DNA of 7,912 nt, taken from assembly GCA_937924555.1 (NCBI GenBank), contig CALDSN010000059.1, forward strand, positions 1-7,912. The letters are read 5' to 3'. The notes beneath the pieces were generated by a model. It searched no databases. It was not told the origin of the DNA and saw only the letters and a program-made list of their open reading frames with translations. Each line of letters opens with the position of its first letter. Positions within the stretch are counted from its first letter, which is position 1. Source of the stretch: an uncultured bacterium (GTDB taxonomy: Bacteria; Cloacimonadota; Cloacimonadia; Cloacimonadales; Cloacimonadaceae). Shown piece by piece: positions 5,346 through 7,912 of the stretch. The translations under genes and the position numbers were made by a program.

Positions 5346-6134
5346 CTAATACACCACAATCCGCTTGCTGCTATGGTGTTGCCCTGCTGCACTCACCTTG
5401 ATGATATACACCCCGCTGGGGAGTTCGGGAAGTTGGATGCTGCTTGTATCCCCTCGGCTACTGTCCTGCGCTTGGAATACCCGCTGTCCTTTGAGGTTAT
5501 AGAGGCTGATGGTCTTTGTGTTTAGCTGGTCATAGCCTTTCCCCTGATAGCGGAGGGAAACCGCTTTACCAACAGGCAAGGGATTGGGATAGCTACTGAA
5601 CTTCAACGCATCATTAAGCTGTGGAGCAAGCTCATCCTCGGTTGCCACGGAGGTGTCCGCAAGCTGTGCATTACCGGAATAGATTACCAGAGCGCCAGGA
5701 ACATCGGAAAGCCCCGGAGGTGATTGGGGTGCTCCAACTGCCAAATCATCAAAGCCATCGTTGTTAAAATCCCCACATGCCAAGGCATAACCGAAATGCG
5801 AATAATAGGGTATCTCATCAGGAGGGGTTAAAAATAGATCTGCAGTTCCTTTGAAGTTCTGCTTTCCCAACCAAATGGCAAGTCGTCCGCTATCACCCCA
5901 TGCTTCGTAATCCGAGCCAATAAGATCATCAAAGCCATCATTGTTCAAATCTCCATGGATCAGGTCATAATGTGGCCAGTCAGTTCCAAAGTAAACGGGA
6001 TAAAGCTGTACATCCCATTGGGTTGTGATTATGGAACTACCCTGCCAGAAACACCCGTAACTAGCGTTCCCATCATATATAGTTCTCCCTAGGAAATCAT
6101 CAAACCCATCTCCATTAATATCCCCCCCCTGCAA
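5346..6134 (-). CDS. FG-GAP surface protein, C-terminal part with type IX sorting domain (downstream of frameshift)
   Basis: Second half of the gene that starts at 6990; it has no start codon with a ribosome site of its own, and the frame is entered at the G8 tract (6122-6129). In the repaired protein it supplies residues 290-547: FG-GAP motifs 5-7 (DINGDGFDD 290-298, DLNNDGFDD 347-355, DFNNDGFDD 407-415), a linker (about 440-462), then a C-terminal domain of about 80 residues with YPNP (467-470), ISLYNLKGQRVF (494-505), LPSGVYIIKV (523-532) and SKRIVVY at the end. That pattern is the Por/type IX type A sorting domain, which directs export across the outer membrane and surface anchoring or release in organisms that have this system. 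The gene ends with TAG at 5346-5348, directly before a large inverted repeat. Confidence 0.88.
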   Translation of the reverse strand: MQGGDINGDGFDDFLGRTIYDGNASYGCFWQGSSIITTQWDVQLYPVYFGTDWPHYDLIHGDLNNDGFDDLIGSDYEAWGDSGRLAIWLGKQNFKGTADLFLTPPDEIPYYSHFGYALACGDFNNDGFDDLAVGAPQSPPGLSDVPGALVIYSGNAQLADTSVATEDELAPQLNDALKFSSYPNPLPVGKAVSLRYQGKGYDQLNTKTISLYNLKGQRVFQAQDSSRGDTSSIQLPELPSGVYIIKVSAAGQHHSSKRIVVY

Positions 6135-6990
6135 TGGGTTTCATATAACGCTCATATGTACTGTATTCTACCAGATTCAAGCTATCGCATTGGGTAATGT
6201 TTGGACAACCGTAATAAAGGGTTACACTATTATTGGATGGATCGTTGTAATTGGAATGCCCGATTACAAAATCGGAATATCCGTCATTATCTATATCGCC
6301 AACTCCGTTGATAGCTGGATAGGAACGAACATCATAATATGTATCATACACTGTTTGCAGAGTGAATACACCTCCCCAAAGTATCTGAATCAATTTCCTC
6401 TCCGGTCCGCTCCAATCGCTGATAATTCCGATGTCATTACAACCATCTCCGTTGATATCACCCAATGCCCTGGGAATAATTGATTCTACACCAGGTCTGG
6501 CACCGTAATAATATGCAGGATAATCATACTGAAGGCTCGGAGTTGTGGCGGGGTTCTCTCCCCCAAAGAATACACATATCCGTCTGTATCCGGGAGTAAC
6601 AGCCCACGTCACACGTTCGCTAACGAAATCATCATAGCCATCACCATTTACATCTCCCGTGCTTATAATGGATCTTGGAGAAAACCCATCGTGTGGATCG
6701 CCAAAGATAGTTAACTCAGGTGAGGTATCAAAGTTATTACCCCCATACATGACCATCAAACGATCATATTCATAAATGCCCTGGTGCTCAGGTCGGGGAT
6801 TATTTAGTTGCTGCACAATGAGGTCTTTGATGCTATCTCCATTGAAGTCGAGAGAAGCAAGGCTGAATGCCATACCGGAGCTAACATATTCTCCCTGTAG
6901 AATGTGCATAATATCAAGATGGTTTGTAGCAAGCATATTGATGTTTATCAAAGAAAAGATGCAACATACAGTATAAAATAACCTATTCAT
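6115..6990 (-). CDS. FG-GAP/VCBS repeat exported protein, N-terminal part (frameshifted)
   Basis: First part of a secreted beta-propeller protein. The ATG at 6990 is chosen because GGGAGG lies just upstream and the product begins with a signal peptide (MNRLFYTVCCIFSLININMLA); the open frame extends to 7269 only through repeat DNA. As written it ends after 291 residues at TAA (6115-6117), two codons past the expected frame change. Removing one G from the G8 tract gives a continuous 547-residue protein with the part at 5346-6134. Calcium-binding-type motifs here are DFNGDSIKD (48-56), DVNGDGYDD (113-121), DINGDGCND (178-186) and DIDNDGYSD (232-240). With three more downstream there are seven, spaced 54-65 residues apart, as expected for a seven-bladed integrin-alpha-like propeller. 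The ligand is unknown; such proteins are usually extracellular binding or adhesion proteins. The gene is flanked on both sides by dispersed repeats. Confidence 0.88.
   Translation of the reverse strand: MNRLFYTVCCIFSLININMLATNHLDIMHILQGEYVSSGMAFSLASLDFNGDSIKDLIVQQLNNPRPEHQGIYEYDRLMVMYGGNNFDTSPELTIFGDPHDGFSPRSIISTGDVNGDGYDDFVSERVTWAVTPGYRRICVFFGGENPATTPSLQYDYPAYYYGARPGVESIIPRALGDINGDGCNDIGIISDWSGPERKLIQILWGGVFTLQTVYDTYYDVRSYPAINGVGDIDNDGYSDFVIGHSNYNDPSNNSVTLYYGCPNITQCDSLNLVEYSTYERYMKPIAGGGY
6122..6129 (-). other. G8 homopolymer causing a frameshift inside the FG-GAP gene
   Basis: The coding strand reads GCA, eight Gs, then ATATTAATGG. With eight Gs the frame gives GGGY-stop. With seven it gives GGDINGDGFDDF, exactly the motif seen in the other blades. 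The tract therefore marks a one-base insertion: a slippage (phase-variable) site, a recent mutation, or a sequencing error. Confidence 0.9.
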
Positions 6991-7051
6991 GGTTCCTCCC
7001 ATGTGAGGGTTGTAAGAGTATTGGCTATGCCTCTTAGCCCTCGGGAGCAGA

Positions 7052-7077
7052 GTTATACAATTGGAATAATATGTCAA
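7052..7077 (-). promoter_or_regulatory. Candidate promoter of the FG-GAP gene
   Basis: Minus strand: perfect -35 TTGACA (7077-7072) and -10-like TATAAC (7057-7052) with a short 14-nt spacer. The stretch resembles the ferritin promoter (CTTGAC, TAT, CCAATT, GTAT in the same order). It would leave a leader of roughly 55 nt before the ATG. The short spacing lowers confidence. Confidence 0.45.
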
Positions 7078-7168
7078 GCTAAATGTTATATAATTATTTC
7101 CCATATTCCTCTGCTTGTTGTCTGTTAATCCGCACAGTTGGCGAAATGGATGCCGGAGCACTTCTCTG

Positions 7169-7259
7169 AAACACAGAGGAAAAGCTAAGGAAGGCAGTGA
7201 GAAGCAGAGGAAGAGAGTGGCATTGGGGTTCAAGAAGAGGCTTTCCCTTGTGTCTACCC
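7169..7259. repeat. Dispersed 'cacagag' cassette, copy 3 (diverged)
   Basis: AACACAGAGGAAAAGC, then GCAGTGAGAAGCAGAGG, then GGCTTTCCCTTGTGTCTACC in the same order and nearly the same spacing as 4692-4781, with scattered substitutions and single-base indels. It is an old copy and lies on the upstream side of the FG-GAP gene. Confidence 0.75.
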
Positions 7260-7269
7260 TACATAACAT

Positions 7270-7299
7270 TATTAACCTGTTAACCAGCTAACCGCTAAC
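7270..7299. repeat. 8-nt tandem repeat units, reverse orientation
   Basis: Read on the minus strand: GTTAGC, GGTTAGCT, GGTTAACA, GGTTAATA. These are the same kind of unit as at 4625-4656 (GGTTAACA is identical) but inverted relative to it. Confidence 0.7.
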
Positions 7300-7422
7300 T
7301 TTCATCCCATTTCTGTCACCGAAATGGAAATCTGTCCCCCGCATCACTATGAAGGCAGATGGAAGCAAGCAATGTTCTTTTTGCTTGACTAACAAGCCTT
7401 AGTTTGGGAATTATGCTTCACT

Positions 7423-7912
7423 ATGAGAAATATTAAGATGTTCGGCATTGAGTATGCCCTGTGGTTATACATAACGGCTTGTGTCAGTTGGCTCTTATTG
7501 CGCCTCGGGGAGCATAGCATGGATGCTTATGTAATCCTACTTATCCCCGCCGTGATTGCTGTGCTCATGCTTTTTGTGAAAGGCAATATGGGCAAGATGG
7601 TGGTGCATCAGGATGAGGTAGGAAGCTTCTGGAAATGGGAGCTTGGCTTGGGGGTGTTAATCTCTTTGGTGATGGCATGGATGATGGTGGAGGTGAAGCC
7701 GATGGCTTTCTTCACCCAGGCGGCGAATACCCGCTCCATCCTCAGCGGTATTTTTAACCCCAATCCCCAGGAAATGGTGCCCATGCTGGCAGCCTTGATG
7801 GAGACTATTTATCTGGCTCTGCTTGCCACGGTGTTTGCCATACCCTTTGCCTTTGTGCTCTCATTCTTTGCCGCTAAAAACCTGATGTTTGGCACCTTGC
7901 CGGGTAGGTTGG
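7423..7912 (+). CDS. phnE: PhnE-type phosphonate/phosphate ABC transporter permease (partial, 5' end)
   Basis: Inner-membrane permease subunit of a phosphonate/phosphate/phosphite-type ABC importer. Only the first 163 codons are in the window; the frame is open at the right edge. The region SILSGIFNPNP (105-115) followed by ETIYLALLATVFAIPFAFVLSFFAAKNLM (127-155; key features ET, ALLAT, AAKN) is the conserved start of the PhnE permease domain. Before it are three hydrophobic segments (about 13-27, 36-52 and 74-90), so the domain begins later than I expect for a minimal PhnE. I chose the ATG at 7423 because an in-frame stop lies at 7390-7392 and this is the first ATG after it; the ribosome site is weak (GGGA 13 nt upstream). 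No phnC or phnD precedes it in the window; partners may follow to the right. The exact substrate cannot be told. Confidence 0.82.
   Translation, partial: MRNIKMFGIEYALWLYITACVSWLLLRLGEHSMDAYVILLIPAVIAVLMLFVKGNMGKMVVHQDEVGSFWKWELGLGVLISLVMAWMMVEVKPMAFFTQAANTRSILSGIFNPNPQEMVPMLAALMETIYLALLATVFAIPFAFVLSFFAAKNLMFGTLPGRL

Larger units (their letters stand above)
6991..7422. other. Intergenic region between the FG-GAP gene and the PhnE-type gene
   Basis: Divergent promoter region of 432 nt with no gene I can support. It holds the candidate FG-GAP promoter (7052-7077), a copy of the 'cacagag' cassette (7169-7259), 8-nt repeat units in reverse orientation (7270-7299), and a hairpin (CCATTTC 7307-7313, GAAATGG 7321-7327). 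TTGACT at 7385-7390 is a possible -35 for the plus-strand gene, but the -10 is weak (AATTAT at 7409-7414, 18 nt away). Confidence 0.6.

Noticed and set aside
6991..7269. N-terminal extension of the FG-GAP frame to 7269
   Set aside because: The extra 93 codons cover the promoter region and a repeat cassette; the ATG at 6990 has a strong Shine-Dalgarno and begins a signal peptide.

Overview
The window looks like a piece of a chromosome from an uncultured anaerobic bacterium. The best guess is Candidatus Cloacimonadota (WWE1) or a related Fibrobacteres-Chlorobi-Bacteroidetes-type lineage. The reasons are an exported FG-GAP protein ending in a type IX-style (Por) C-terminal sorting domain, a single-domain rubrerythrin-like ferritin typical of anaerobes, RNase HIII, and long intergenic stretches filled with decayed 'cacagagaaaagcagag'-type repeats. 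The lineage call is inference; the genes themselves are mostly clear.

Layout. Positions 1-249 hold no gene, only a strong hairpin (104-152). From 250 to 4299 there are five genes on the minus strand. Read in transcription order they are: a rubrerythrin-like ferritin (3814-4299, with a good promoter at 4338-4365), a membrane-anchored lytic transglycosylase (3267-3782), a type IV pilin-like protein (2547-3206), a clear Rho-independent terminator (2482-2528), then folC (1175-2455) and rnhC (250-1182), which overlap by 8 nt. Positions 4300-5345 are about 1 kb of non-coding, repeat- and hairpin-rich DNA. Positions 5346-6990 (minus) encode a secreted protein with seven FG-GAP/VCBS calcium-binding repeats, probably a seven-bladed propeller, and a C-terminal sorting domain. 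Its frame is broken by one extra G in a G8 tract (6122-6129). Positions 6991-7422 are a second repeat-bearing intergenic region. From 7423 (plus strand) a PhnE-type ABC permease starts and runs off the window.

How it fits together. folC and rnhC are housekeeping genes for folate polyglutamylation and RNA/DNA hybrid removal, coupled by overlap. The ferritin-transglycosylase-pilin set is probably one transcription unit, though the pilin may also have its own weak promoter. It mixes oxidative-stress and cell-envelope functions. The FG-GAP protein is a surface or secreted product whose expression may switch by slippage at the G tract, unless the tract is an assembly error.

The most unusual non-coding material is a cluster of seven small stem-loops at 4863-5055, including two related units whose stems keep pairing although the bases differ, and a family of dispersed repeats that brackets the FG-GAP gene on both sides. 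I found no CRISPR array, tRNA, rRNA, insertion-sequence transposase, or convincing new multi-gene defence-like system.
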